In this document: positions 25,939 to 34,651 of the stretch, in pieces
Layout: every line of letters begins with the position of its first letter
How positions within the stretch are numbered: the first letter of the stretch is position 1
Source of the DNA: Pseudomonas eucalypticola
GTDB taxonomy: Bacteria > Pseudomonadota > Gammaproteobacteria > Pseudomonadales > Pseudomonadaceae
Direction: 5' to 3'
Length of the DNA: 64,000 nt
NCBI RefSeq assembly: GCF_013374995.1
Contig: NZ_CP056030.1
Location: forward strand, 5,860,501 to 5,924,500
Translations under genes and position numbers: made by a program
Notes under the pieces: generated by a model
Databases searched by the model: none
The model's input: the letters and a program-made list of their open reading frames with translations, nothing else
What the model was told of the DNA's origin: nothing

Positions 25939-27744
25939 TCAGTAGCTGAGGCCGAAGTGCTCTTCGTTCATGTCCATCAGGTTGTTGGCACCCGACAGAA
26001 TGGCCGCCACGTGGGTGCGGGTACGCGGCAGGATGCGCTGGAAGTAGAAGCGCGCGGTCTGCAGTTTGGCAGTGTAGAATGCCTCTTCGCTGGTACCAGC
26101 CGCCAGCTTCTCGGCCGCCAGGCGCGCCATGTCGGCCCAGAAGTAGGCCAGGCAGGCGTAGCCGGAGTACATCAGGTAGTCCACCGAGGCAGCACCCACT
26201 TCCTCACGGTCCTTCATGGCCGCCATGCCGATCTTCATGGTCAGCTCGCCCCACTCTTTGTTCAACTGGGCCAGTGGCGTCACGAATTCATTGACCGCTT
26301 CCTGGCCTTCGTTGGCCTGGCAGAACTTGTGGACGATCTTGGTGAAGCCCTTCAGTGCCTCGCCCTGGGTCATCAGCACCTTGCGACCCAGCAGGTCCAG
26401 GGCCTGGATGCCGGTGGTGCCTTCGTACAGCATGGAGATGCGGCTGTCGCGAACGTTCTGCTCCATGCCCCACTCGGCGATGAAGCCGTGGCCGCCATAG
26501 ATCTGCACACCGTGGTTGGCGGCTTCGAAGCCCACTTCGGTCATGAAGGCCTTGGCGATCGGGGTCATGAAGGCCAGCAGCGCGTCGGCCTTTTTCTTCT
26601 CTTCTTCGTCGGTGCCGTACTTGACGATATCCACCTGCTTGGCAGTGAAGTAGACCATGGCGCGAGTACCTTCGGCGAAGGCTTTCATGGTCAGCAGCAT
26701 GCGGCGTACATCGGGGTGCACGATGATCGGGTCGGCAGCCTTGTCGGGCGCTTTCGGACCGGTCAGCGAACGCATCTGCAGGCGGTCGCGGGCGTATTTC
26801 AAGCCACCCTGGAACGCCACCTCGGCATGGGCCAGGCCTTGCAGCGCGGTGCCCAGGCGAGCGGTGTTCATGAAGGTGAACATGCAGTTCAGGCCCTTGT
26901 TCGCCGGGCCGATCAGAAAGCCGGTGGCGGCGTCGAAGTTCATCACGCAGGTGGCGTTGCCGTGAATGCCCATCTTGTGTTCGATGGAGCCGCAGGTCAC
27001 TGCGTTGCGCTCGCCCAGGCTGCCATCGGCATTGGGTACGAACTTGGGCACGATGAACAGCGAAATGCCCTTGGTGCCAGCCGGTGCGTCAGGCAGGCGA
27101 GCCAGCACGATATGGATGATGTTGTCGGCCATGTCGTGTTCACCGGCCGAGATGAAGATCTTGGTGCCAGTGACTTTGTAGGAGCCATCGGCCTGGGGCT
27201 CGGCCTTGGTACGCAGCATGCCCAGGTCGGTACCGCAGTGCGGCTCGGTCAGGCACATGGTGCCGGTCCATTCACCGGACACCAGCTTGGTCAGGTAGGC
27301 GTTCTGCTGTTCGGGCGTGCCGTGCTCGGAAATGGTGTTCATCGCACCATGGGACAGGCCGGGGTACATGCCCCACGACCAGTTGGCCTCGCCGACCATT
27401 TCGCTCACCGCCAGGCCCAGCGATTCGGGCAGGCCCTGGCCGCCATGGGCAGCGTCGTGGGCCAGGCTTGGCCAGCCGCCTTCGACGAACTGCTTGTAGG
27501 CGGCCTTGAAGCCGGTCGGCGTCTTCACGCCCGACTCGCTCCAGGTGCAGCCCTCGGTGTCACCCACCCTGTTCAACGGCGCCAGCACCTGCTCACAAAA
27601 CTTCGCGCCTTCCTCGAGAATGGCGTCGACCATGTCCGGGGTAGCGTCCTGGCAAGCCGGCAGGCTTTGATAGTGCGCTTCATAACCAAGCAGTTCGTCA
27701 CGTACGAAGCGAATATCACGCAAGGGGGCCTTGTAGTCAGGCAT
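25939..27744 (-). CDS. Acyl-CoA dehydrogenase, large DmdC-like type (second copy)
   Basis: This 601-residue protein is a clear paralogue of the dehydrogenase at 22583-24361. They share the start ([13 protein letters not shown] against [13 protein letters not shown]), the [13 protein letters not shown] block, the [17 protein letters not shown] block and the extended C-terminal domain. The ATG at 27744 follows an AGAGG ribosome-binding site. Tandem PsrA-type operators and a TTGACA element lie upstream, which suggests induction by long-chain acyl-CoA or fatty acid. The two copies probably handle different chain lengths or aromatic acyl groups. Confidence 0.92.
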   Translation of the reverse strand: MPDYKAPLRDIRFVRDELLGYEAHYQSLPACQDATPDMVDAILEEGAKFCEQVLAPLNRVGDTEGCTWSESGVKTPTGFKAAYKQFVEGGWPSLAHDAAHGGQGLPESLGLAVSEMVGEANWSWGMYPGLSHGAMNTISEHGTPEQQNAYLTKLVSGEWTGTMCLTEPHCGTDLGMLRTKAEPQADGSYKVTGTKIFISAGEHDMADNIIHIVLARLPDAPAGTKGISLFIVPKFVPNADGSLGERNAVTCGSIEHKMGIHGNATCVMNFDAATGFLIGPANKGLNCMFTFMNTARLGTALQGLAHAEVAFQGGLKYARDRLQMRSLTGPKAPDKAADPIIVHPDVRRMLLTMKAFAEGTRAMVYFTAKQVDIVKYGTDEEEKKKADALLAFMTPIAKAFMTEVGFEAANHGVQIYGGHGFIAEWGMEQNVRDSRISMLYEGTTGIQALDLLGRKVLMTQGEALKGFTKIVHKFCQANEGQEAVNEFVTPLAQLNKEWGELTMKIGMAAMKDREEVGAASVDYLMYSGYACLAYFWADMARLAAEKLAAGTSEEAFYTAKLQTARFYFQRILPRTRTHVAAILSGANNLMDMNEEHFGLSY

Positions 27745-27814
27745 AGCGATAAACCTCTGCTGATGAAACAGGAATGTGTGACCGCAACAGGCCAACTCGC
27801 GATTGTCGGCTCTC

Positions 27815-27844
27815 TGTCAAACAGGTGTTTGAAACATACGTTTA
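27815..27844 (-). promoter_or_regulatory. Tandem PsrA-type operators overlapping a -35 box
   Basis: CAAAC-AGGT-GTTTG (27818-27831) matches the published PsrA consensus G/CAAAC-N2-4-GTTTG/C exactly. A second copy, GAAAC-ATAC-GTTTA (27831-27844), shares one base with it and has one mismatch. On the minus strand a perfect TTGACA (27820-27815) overlaps the first site and points at the dehydrogenase gene. I could not find a convincing -10. Confidence 0.6.
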
Positions 27845-27993
27845 CGCTGAAAAGTTGTCAAGCGTCGTTCACCCCAGACTACACCCGGTGTGCGACGAAT
27901 GCGCGCAGGCGAACGCGCCACACGCCAGTAAAGGTGTGGTGAATAGGGAAGGATCAGCAAGCGAAGGGGAGGTAATGACCGCTGGAGGGCGCC

Positions 27994-28018
27994 GTGTGGG
28001 AGCTGGCTTGCCAGCTCC
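27994..28018. repeat. REP-like hairpin GTGGGAGCTGGC (copy 1)
   Basis: GGAGCTGGC (27999-28007) and GCCAGCTCC (28010-28018) form a perfect 9-bp inverted repeat right after the stop of the minus-strand gene at 28025. Related hairpins occur at 41834-41852 and 60866-60889. It may act as a transcript-end structure. Confidence 0.6.
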
Positions 28019-28024
28019 GGAAAA

Positions 28025-28321
28025 TCAGGCGTAGGTGTCGATCAGGGTGCCGAGGGTTTCGTTGGCGGCTTGGGTCACTTTCAGCCCGGCTTCGACTTCC
28101 AGTTTGCCTTGGGTCAGTTCCACGGCGCTGCCAGCCAGGTCTTGTTGGCTGCGGTCTACCGACAGCACCTGCTGGGCCTGCAGGTTGGTGGACTGGTTGC
28201 TCACCGCCGGGCGGTCCACCGAGTTGCTGGCAATCTGGCTGGCGGCCTGGTCGACACGATTGAGGCCATTCTGCACGGCGCTCAGGCCTGCGTAATAGGC
28301 GCTGCCCCCTGAGATTTGCAT
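28025..28321 (-). CDS. Small FlgC/rod-protein-like hypothetical protein
   Basis: The product is 98 residues, preceded by a GGAG ribosome-binding site. The N-terminus (ISGGSAYYAGLSAVQNGLNRVDQAASQIAS) and C-terminus (LEVEAGLKVTQAANETLGTLIDTYA) look like the two helices that flank flagellar rod and hook proteins such as FlgC. The central body of those proteins is missing. No flagellar genes are nearby. The function is unknown; self-assembly through the terminal helices is only a suggestion. Confidence 0.65.
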   Translation of the reverse strand: MQISGGSAYYAGLSAVQNGLNRVDQAASQIASNSVDRPAVSNQSTNLQAQQVLSVDRSQQDLAGSAVELTQGKLEVEAGLKVTQAANETLGTLIDTYA

Positions 28322-28428
28322 GGTCGAGCTCCGAAGGACGGATAGGTAATGGCCATTATTGAAGCAGAACGTGTCAAGAAATACACGTCAAAAACCCTAA
28401 TGGCACATTGCCTATTCCATAGCCAAAG

Positions 28429-29109
28429 CTAATCCAGCAGGTCCAGCTGCAGGTGTTCGGCGACCATCGCTGCGGAGATACCCTTGAGCCGCGGCACCCG
28501 GCCCAGGCAAGGCGCGGGCAGGCATTCGGCCAGGGTTGCGAGGTTTTCTTCAAGCCGGGACGTGCGCCCGTCGATGACGTTGGCCACCCACCCGGCCAGT
28601 TGCAGCCCGTCCCGGGCAATGGCCTCGGCGGTGAGCAGCGCGTGGTTGATGCAGCCAAGCCGCACGCCCACCACCAGAATCACCGGCAGTTTCAGGGCCA
28701 TGGCCAGGTCGGACAAGTTGGCCTGCCCGGACAGCGGCACGCGCCAGCCACCCGCCCCCTCGATCAGGGTGAAGTCCGCCCCGTGAGCCAGAATATCGCG
28801 CATCGGCGCCAGCAAGCCGGGTACGCTCAGTGCCACGCCCGCTTCACGAGCCGCCAGGTGCGGGGCAATGGGCGGTTCGAAGGCGACCGGGTTGACCTGC
28901 TCGTAAGGCAACTGCAGTGAGCTTTCAGCGATCAATGCCAGGGCATCGGCATTACGCAAGCCCCGGGGCGTTAGCTCGCAACCGGAAGCGACCGGCTTGG
29001 CCCCCAGAGTGCTGAGGCCGTTCAGGCGCGCTGCATGCAACAGGCCGGCGGCGATCGTGGTCTTGCCGACATCGGTATCGGTGCCGGCGATAAAGTAGGC
29101 TCGCCCCAT
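28429..29109 (-). CDS. bioD: Dethiobiotin synthetase BioD
   Basis: The 226-residue enzyme closes the ureido ring of dethiobiotin from DAPA, CO2 and ATP. It starts MGRAYFIAGTDTDVGKTT, containing the family P-loop GTDTDVGKT, followed by the conserved KPVASG, IEGAGGWRVPL and VILVVGVRLGCINHA blocks. It is the last gene of the minus-strand biotin operon, one base after bioC. The length is typical. Confidence 0.96.
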   Translation of the reverse strand: MGRAYFIAGTDTDVGKTTIAAGLLHAARLNGLSTLGAKPVASGCELTPRGLRNADALALIAESSLQLPYEQVNPVAFEPPIAPHLAAREAGVALSVPGLLAPMRDILAHGADFTLIEGAGGWRVPLSGQANLSDLAMALKLPVILVVGVRLGCINHALLTAEAIARDGLQLAGWVANVIDGRTSRLEENLATLAECLPAPCLGRVPRLKGISAAMVAEHLQLDLLD

Positions 29110-29110
29110 C

Positions 29111-29935
29111 TCAGTTCCCTCCCTCCAGCGGTTTGCGCAGTACCGCGTAGACCACTTGATAAGTGGCCGGCAAGCCTCGCGGCTGGCGGAATTGCTCGTA
29201 AGCCTGCAACAACCCGGTCATGCGTGCGCGCCCGGTCAACCCGCCCGGGCGGCCCGGGTTGAGGTTGTGCGCACCCAATGCCTTGAGTTCATGGGTCAAC
29301 CCACGCACATCAGGGTAGTACAACACATGAGGAAGCTGTTCCAGGCCCAGCACATCCAGGCCGCTACCATCACACAGGCGCTGGTAATCCTCGAAATGCC
29401 GGAAGCGGTTGACGTGAACCATGCCGTCCACGGCTTGCCAGCTTTCGCGCAATTCGCGCAGGGTGCCCACGCACAGGCTGGCGAATGCCATGACCCCACC
29501 CGGCCGCAGGCAGCGCTGGCCTTCGGCAAGCACGGCGGCGAAGTCACTGCACCATTGCACCGCCAGGCTGGAAAACAGCAGGTCCAGGCTCTCTGCCTGC
29601 AACGGCAGGTGCTCGGCATCCCCGGCTACGTAAGCCTGGGCACCGCCCAAGGGCCGGGCATGCTGGAGCATGCCCTCGGCAATGTCCACGGCCACCCCGT
29701 AGGCACCTGGCCAGGCCGCGGCCAGGGTACGGCTGAAGTAACCGGTGCCACTGCCCAGGTCGACCCAGGTACGGGGTTGCAACCCATGGGGCAGGCGCGC
29801 GACAAGGGCGTTGCCCACCGCACGCTGCAGTTCGGCGACGCTGTCATAGGTGGCTGCGGCACGGGAGAAGGAAGCCGCCACCTGACGCTTGTCCGGCAAG
29901 TGGCCGGGCAACGGTGGCGTGGAAAGATCAGTCAT
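29111..29935 (-). CDS. bioC: Malonyl-ACP O-methyltransferase BioC
   Basis: The 274-residue SAM-dependent methyltransferase masks malonyl-ACP so that fatty acid synthesis can build the pimeloyl chain. It starts [31 protein letters not shown]; [16 protein letters not shown] is the BioC signature. Motif I is [11 protein letters not shown]. The ATG at 29935 overlaps the bioH stop by 8 nt. The longer upstream frame is not used because it runs through bioH. Confidence 0.94.
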   Translation of the reverse strand: MTDLSTPPLPGHLPDKRQVAASFSRAAATYDSVAELQRAVGNALVARLPHGLQPRTWVDLGSGTGYFSRTLAAAWPGAYGVAVDIAEGMLQHARPLGGAQAYVAGDAEHLPLQAESLDLLFSSLAVQWCSDFAAVLAEGQRCLRPGGVMAFASLCVGTLRELRESWQAVDGMVHVNRFRHFEDYQRLCDGSGLDVLGLEQLPHVLYYPDVRGLTHELKALGAHNLNPGRPGGLTGRARMTGLLQAYEQFRQPRGLPATYQVVYAVLRKPLEGGN

Positions 29936-30662
29936 CGGGAGACTCGTGCAGAAAGGCCTGGATGGCAGCCGCCAGTTCGTGGGGGTCTTCCAGGGGAAAA
30001 GCGTGGCTGGCCGCTTCAATGAGGCCAACTTCGACATCTGGAAGCAGCGCCAGTACATCCGCAGCCGCCTCTACAGGCACCAGTGCATCGGCGCCCGCAT
30101 ACAGGTGCAATTGCGGACCGCTGAACCCCTGCAAGGCAGGGCGAATGTCCAACTGCGCCAGCAATTGCAAACCTTCCAGCAATGCCTCAGGGGACGCAAC
30201 TGGCGCACCGGCCGTCAGTAGCTTGGCCAGCGCCCGAGGGTCTTGCGCAGCACCCTGGGCGCACAACAGACTGAAGCGCTTCAACGTCGCCTGTGGACTG
30301 TTCGTACAACCTTCCAGGAAGGCGGCGAAGGTTTCACGCTGCATCGCGTTCGGCCAATGGTCCCGGGCCACGAAGCAAGGATTGCTGGCCAGGGTAACCA
30401 ACCCGCAACAGTGCTCGCCCCGACGCGCAGCCAACTCAGCGGCCAGCATGCCGCCCAGTGACCAGCCACCCAGCCAGCAGTCCGTCGGCAGGCGGGCATC
30501 CAGTGCATCGAGCCAGGCGTCCAAGTCGCTGTTGCCTGGCTCGGGCAGCGGCTCGATCTGTACCTGCAGGCGCGGGTCCAGCCCGCGCAGTGCTTCGGCC
30601 AAGGGTTGCAGCGGCGCCGGGCCCATGGCCCAGCCCGGCAGCAGGATCAGGCGGTCACGCAT
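29928..30662 (-). CDS. bioH: Pimeloyl-ACP methyl ester carboxylesterase BioH
   Basis: The roughly 244-residue alpha/beta hydrolase removes the methyl group once the pimeloyl chain is complete. It begins [14 protein letters not shown]. The nucleophile elbow is GWSLGG, with the acid in [10 protein letters not shown] and the histidine in [10 protein letters not shown]. The start at 30662 overlaps the end of bioF by 8 nt. BioH paired with BioC is the usual Pseudomonas route to pimelate. Confidence 0.94.
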   Translation of the reverse strand: MRDRLILLPGWAMGPAPLQPLAEALRGLDPRLQVQIEPLPEPGNSDLDAWLDALDARLPTDCWLGGWSLGGMLAAELAARRGEHCCGLVTLASNPCFVARDHWPNAMQRETFAAFLEGCTNSPQATLKRFSLLCAQGAAQDPRALAKLLTAGAPVASPEALLEGLQLLAQLDIRPALQGFSGPQLHLYAGADALVPVEAAADVLALLPDVEVGLIEAASHAFPLEDPHELAAAIQAFLHESPDD

Positions 30663-31827
30663 CGCACGGCTCCAACAGCGGATAACAATCGGCCAATGCA
30701 GACAACAATAGCTGCACCTGCGCTTCACTGTGGGCGGCCGACAAGGTCACGCGCAAGCGCGCGCTGCCCGCAGGCACCGTGGGTGGTCGGATGGCGGTCA
30801 CCATCAGGCCGCGCTCGCGCAGCATCTGCGACAGGCGCACGGCACGGGCAGCGTCGCCGATCAGGATCGGCTGGATGGGTGTAAAGCTGTCCATCAGTTG
30901 CAGCCCGATCCGTTCGGCTCCCTGGCGAAACTGACGAATGAGGTTCGCCAAGTGCTCACGACGCCAGTGCTCGCTGCGCAGCAGCTCCAGGCTCTTGAGC
31001 GTGGCGCAGGCCAGCGCCGGGGGCTGGCTGGTGGTGTAGATGTAGGGCCGGGCAAACTGCACCAGCGCCTCGATCAAGTCGTCACTGCCCGCCACGAACG
31101 CCCCAGCCGTGCCGAACGCCTTGCCCAGTGTGCCCACCAGCACCGGCACATCCTCCATGCCCAGGCCATAGTGCTCGACAATGCCCGCGCCGTTGGCGCC
31201 CAGGGGGCCGAAGCCGTGAGCGTCGTCCACCATCAGCCACGCGCCCTTCGCCCGGGCAACCCTGGCCAGGGCCGGCAGGTCGGCGATATCACCGTCCATG
31301 CTGAATACCCCGTCGGTCACCACCAGCGTGTTGCCGGTGGCTTTCTCCAGGCGGTTCGCCAGGCTGGCCGCGTCGTTATGCAGGTAGCGGTTGAAACGCG
31401 CACCGCTGAGCAGCCCCGCATCCAGCAGCGAAGCATGGTTGAGCCGGTCTTGCAGCACGGTGTCGCCCTGCCCCACCAGTGCGGTGACCGCGGCGATGTT
31501 GGCCATGTAGCCTGTGGAAAACAGCAACGCCCTGGGGCGCCCGGTCAACTCGGCCAGGGCCAGCTCCAGCTCGTGGTGCGGGCCGCTATGGCCTACCACC
31601 AGATGCGAGGCGCCCCCGCCCACGCCCCAACGCTCGGCGCCGGCACGCCAGGCGGCGACCACGTCGGGGTGGTTGGCCAGGCCCAGGTAATCGTTATTAC
31701 AGAAGGCCAGCAAGGGCTGGCCATCGACCACTACCTGCGGCCCCTGGGGGCTTTGCAGTAATGGCCGCTGACGGTAGAGGTCGGCGGCGCGGCGTTCAGC
31801 CAGCCGCGCGCTGAGGTCGAAAGCCAT
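30655..31827 (-). CDS. bioF: 8-amino-7-oxononanoate synthase BioF
   Basis: This 390-residue PLP enzyme condenses pimeloyl-ACP/CoA with alanine. It has the alpha-oxoamine synthase blocks [51 protein letters not shown] and [11 protein letters not shown]. The PLP lysine is in [14 protein letters not shown]. bioB ends 6 nt upstream. No bioA is present in the window; in Pseudomonas it usually lies elsewhere. Confidence 0.96.
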   Translation of the reverse strand: MAFDLSARLAERRAADLYRQRPLLQSPQGPQVVVDGQPLLAFCNNDYLGLANHPDVVAAWRAGAERWGVGGGASHLVVGHSGPHHELELALAELTGRPRALLFSTGYMANIAAVTALVGQGDTVLQDRLNHASLLDAGLLSGARFNRYLHNDAASLANRLEKATGNTLVVTDGVFSMDGDIADLPALARVARAKGAWLMVDDAHGFGPLGANGAGIVEHYGLGMEDVPVLVGTLGKAFGTAGAFVAGSDDLIEALVQFARPYIYTTSQPPALACATLKSLELLRSEHWRREHLANLIRQFRQGAERIGLQLMDSFTPIQPILIGDAARAVRLSQMLRERGLMVTAIRPPTVPAGSARLRVTLSAAHSEAQVQLLLSALADCYPLLEPCDA

Positions 31828-31833
31828 CGGCGC

Positions 31834-32892
31834 TTACGCCGACGCGGCGTCGTAGAACAGCTCGCTGCTCTTCTGCTCGACCAGCGCCTGTTCGATGGCT
31901 GCCTGGTGCACCTCGTCGGCGTGCTCTTCGCGGGCTTCGGGCTTGATGCCAAGGCGGCCAAACAAGGCCATGTCCTTGTCCGCCTGAGGGTTGGCGGTGG
32001 TCAACAGCTTGTCGCCGTAGAAAATCGAGTTGGCGCCAGCGAGGAAAGCCAGGGCCTGCATCTGCTCGTTCATGGCCTCGCGACCCGCGGACAGGCGCAC
32101 ATGGGATTGCGGCATCAGAATGCGGGCCACCGCCAGCATGCGGATGAAATCGAACGGGTCGACGTCTTCGGCGTTTTCCAGCGGGGTGCCGGCCACCTTG
32201 ACCAGCATGTTGATAGGCACCGACTCCGGGTGTTCAGGCAGGTTGGCCAGCTGGATCAGCAGCCCGGCGCGGTCATCCAGCGACTCGCCCATGCCCAGGA
32301 TACCCCCCGAACAGATCTTCATGCCTGCGTCGCGCACGTAGGCCAGCGTCTGCAAGCGCTCGCTGTAGGTGCGAGTGGTAATGATGCTGCCGTAGAACTC
32401 CGGCGAGGTGTCCAGGTTGTGGTTGTAGTAGTCCAGCCCGGCTTCGGCCAGGGCGGCGGTCTGCTCCTGGTCCAGCTTGCCCAGGGTCATGCAGGTTTCC
32501 AGGCCCATGGCCTTCACGCCGGCAACCATCTTCAGCACGTAGGGCATGTCCTTGGCCGACGGATGCTTCCACGCCGCGCCCATGCAGAACCGGGTGGAAC
32601 CGATGGCCTTGGCGCGCGCGGCCTCTTCCAGCACCTTCTGCACTTCCATCAGCTTTTCTTTTTCAAGGCCGGTGTTGTAGTGGCCCGACTGCGGGCAGTA
32701 CTTGCAGTCTTCCGGGCAGGCGCCGGTCTTGATCGACAGCAGGGTCGACACCTGCACGCGGTTGGCATCGAAATGCGCCCGGTGCACGGTCTGGGCCTGG
32801 AACAGCAGGTCGTTGAAAGGCTGGGTGAACAGGGCCTTGACCTCGGGCAGGGTCCAGTCGTGACGAAGCGTTGCAGTTGTGCTGGCGCTCAT
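31834..32892 (-). CDS. bioB: Biotin synthase BioB
   Basis: The 352-residue radical SAM enzyme inserts sulphur into dethiobiotin. The [4Fe-4S] motif is CPEDCKYC (Cys-x3-Cys-x2-Cys), followed by [19 protein letters not shown] and the C-terminal [12 protein letters not shown]. It is the first gene of the minus-strand bioBFHCD operon and lies directly downstream of the BirA operator with an embedded TTGACA. The length is typical. Confidence 0.97.
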   Translation of the reverse strand: MSASTTATLRHDWTLPEVKALFTQPFNDLLFQAQTVHRAHFDANRVQVSTLLSIKTGACPEDCKYCPQSGHYNTGLEKEKLMEVQKVLEEAARAKAIGSTRFCMGAAWKHPSAKDMPYVLKMVAGVKAMGLETCMTLGKLDQEQTAALAEAGLDYYNHNLDTSPEFYGSIITTRTYSERLQTLAYVRDAGMKICSGGILGMGESLDDRAGLLIQLANLPEHPESVPINMLVKVAGTPLENAEDVDPFDFIRMLAVARILMPQSHVRLSAGREAMNEQMQALAFLAGANSIFYGDKLLTTANPQADKDMALFGRLGIKPEAREEHADEVHQAAIEQALVEQKSSELFYDAASA

Positions 32893-32984
32893 GGGCGATT
32901 CCTTGGTTATGCTGGGGCTTGCGCCGGGACAAGGGAAATGTCCACAAGCGCGACACGGTTAAACGGCATATTTAAGGAAGACGC

Positions 32985-33722
32985 ATGCACTGTCAACCAG
33001 GTCACGGAAGGCTGGTTTACAACTGGCTAAAAAACAATCAATCGTGCTTGTTGTGCGATGAGCAAGCGGATCAACCCTACCCGCTGTGCCACGCCTGTGA
33101 AACGGAGCTCCCCTGGCTGCACGAACGGTGCCTGTGCTGCGCGCTGCCATTGCCGATCGAAGGCATGTTGTGCAAAGCGTGCGTGCGGCGCCGGCCTCCG
33201 TTCCACCAGGTGGAGGTGCCATGGCACTACGGGTTTCCGGTGGACAGCCTGATCAGCCGCTTCAAGCACCAGGCACGCTGGCCATTGGGGCGCCTGTTGG
33301 CCGTGCTGCTGGGGCACTGGCTGCAGCAGCGGTTCGACGATGGCCTGGCACGCCCTGACTGCCTGCTGCCGGTGCCCATGGGCCGCAAACGTCTGCGCCA
33401 GAGGGGGTTCAACCAGGCGGCGATGCTGGCGAGCTGGCTAGGGCCGCAATTGAAGCTGACAGTGGATGAACAGCTGATACTGCGCCCCCATGAGACCCGC
33501 GCCCAGCAGGAACTGGGCGCACGGCAGCGCCAGCGCAACCTGCTGCAAGCCTTCACCCTGTGCCCCCGGCCTCGGGTTCAGGGCCGCCATTTCGCCTTGG
33601 TGGATGACGTGATGACCACCGGCGCCACGGCCAGGGCCCTGGCGAACCTGCTGCTGCGGGCGGGCGCCAGCAGGGTGGACGTCTATTGCCTGGCGCGCAC
33701 GCCCAAACCGGGCAGTTCTTGA
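32985..33722 (+). CDS. comF: ComF family phosphoribosyltransferase-like protein
   Basis: The 245-residue protein has an N-terminal zinc-ribbon region with CLLCDEQ, LCHAC, CLCCALPL and LCKAC. The C-terminal phosphoribosyltransferase domain has LLPVPMGRKRLRQRGFNQA and the PRPP motif VDDVMTTGAT. ComF/GntX proteins are linked to DNA uptake and use of external DNA; the biochemical activity is unclear. ATG 32985 has a good AAGGAAG ribosome-binding site. The first 13 codons overlap the BirA operator of the divergent bio operon, so biotin status might also touch its expression. Confidence 0.9.
   Translation: MHCQPGHGRLVYNWLKNNQSCLLCDEQADQPYPLCHACETELPWLHERCLCCALPLPIEGMLCKACVRRRPPFHQVEVPWHYGFPVDSLISRFKHQARWPLGRLLAVLLGHWLQQRFDDGLARPDCLLPVPMGRKRLRQRGFNQAAMLASWLGPQLKLTVDEQLILRPHETRAQQELGARQRQRNLLQAFTLCPRPRVQGRHFALVDDVMTTGATARALANLLLRAGASRVDVYCLARTPKPGSS
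32990..33022 (-). promoter_or_regulatory. BirA operator with embedded bioB -35 box
   Basis: CTGTCAACC (32990-32998), a 15-bp spacer, and GGTTTACAA (33014-33022) match the BirA operator TTGTAAACC-N15-GGTTTACAA at 7 of 9 and 9 of 9 positions. On the minus strand the imperfect half contains TTGACA (32996-32991), a perfect -35 for bioB; the -10 is probably within TTAAATAT further on. Holo-BirA bound here would block bioB transcription. The site lies inside the first codons of comF. Confidence 0.8.
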
Positions 33723-33785
33723 CTTGACGGGCCACCGGGTTCAACGTCGTGCGCACTACAATATTGTCCGAAAAGCGCCCCAGCC

Positions 33786-34550
33786 ATGCCCTTGCCCAGC
33801 CTGCTCACCCAGCACATCGCCCGTCGCCCCCAACGCATCACCCTGTTGCAGCACATCGCTGAACAGGGCTCCATCACCCGCGCCGCCAAGGCCGCCGGGC
33901 TCAGCTACAAGGGAGCCTGGGATGCCATCGACGAACTGAACAACCTGGCCCACAAGCCACTGGTGGAGCGCGCAGTGGGTGGCAAGGGCGGCGGTGGCGC
34001 ACGGTTGTCAGAGGAAGGCCAGCGCGTATTGCGCCTGTACCAGCGTTTGCAGGCCCTGCAGGCCCAGGTACTGGAAGCTGCCGAGGACGTCAGTGACCTG
34101 GACCTGCTCAGCCGTCTGATGTTGCGCACCAGTGCCCGCAACCAGTTGCAGGGCACGGTGTGCGGTATCACGGCCCAGGGCCGCAATGACTTGATAGACC
34201 TGGACTTGGGTGCGGGGCTGTCCCTGAGCGCGCAAATCACCCATGAAAGCACCGACAACCTGGAGCTGGCCGCCGGCGTTCAGGTACTGGCGTTGATCAA
34301 GGCCGGCTGGTTGCGTCTGCACGACGCTGCCGGCCCGGTGCCCACGGGTGAAAACGGTCTGGTGGGGCGCGTAGAGCAAGTGATCGAAGACCCGCACGGC
34401 CCCACCGAGGTGCGCGTAGGCCTGGCCAATGGGCAGACGCTGTGCGCGCTGGAGGACGCGGCGCGGGTGGAAGACCTGGGGCTGGCCGCGGGCAAGGACG
34501 TATTGGTGTCGTTCGCGCCTGGGTTCGTATTGCTGGGGACACCCCTCTGA
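33786..34550 (+). CDS. ModE-type regulator (LysR-like HTH plus TOBE domain)
   Basis: The 254-residue protein has an N-terminal winged HTH of the ModE class (QGSITRAAKAAGLSYKGAWDAIDELNN, then GGKGGGGARLSEEGQRVL). The C-terminal half holds tandem TOBE/molybdate-binding (Mop) segments starting near SARNQLQGTVCGI and GPTEVRVGLANGQTL. ModE represses molybdate transport when molybdate is bound. No mod transport genes adjoin it in this window, so the targets must lie elsewhere. Confidence 0.85.
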   Translation: MPLPSLLTQHIARRPQRITLLQHIAEQGSITRAAKAAGLSYKGAWDAIDELNNLAHKPLVERAVGGKGGGGARLSEEGQRVLRLYQRLQALQAQVLEAAEDVSDLDLLSRLMLRTSARNQLQGTVCGITAQGRNDLIDLDLGAGLSLSAQITHESTDNLELAAGVQVLALIKAGWLRLHDAAGPVPTGENGLVGRVEQVIEDPHGPTEVRVGLANGQTLCALEDAARVEDLGLAAGKDVLVSFAPGFVLLGTPL

Positions 34551-34587
34551 CGCTGCCGAGCCCTGCAGGGTTGTTGCGAGATATGTA

Positions 34588-34621
34588 CTGCAACACGTCT
34601 GTCATACCCCCTCCCTAGCGT
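34588..34621 (+). promoter_or_regulatory. Candidate Pho box and -10 before phoX
   Basis: CTGCAAC-ACGT-CTGTCAT (34588-34605) resembles the PhoB box (two CTGTCAT repeats spaced by four): the second repeat is perfect and the first matches 4 of 7. A weak -10 (TAGCGT, 34616-34621) follows 10 bp later, the usual spacing for PhoB promoters. The call leans on the downstream gene being a PhoX phosphatase. Confidence 0.45.
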
Positions 34622-34651
34622 GATCCCCCTGACCCGCAGGGAGCCTGATCG

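Noticed and set aside
25957..27942. 661-codon plus-strand open frame opposite the second acyl-CoA dehydrogenase
   Set aside because: No family motifs, shadow composition, and it conflicts with a clear dehydrogenase gene.
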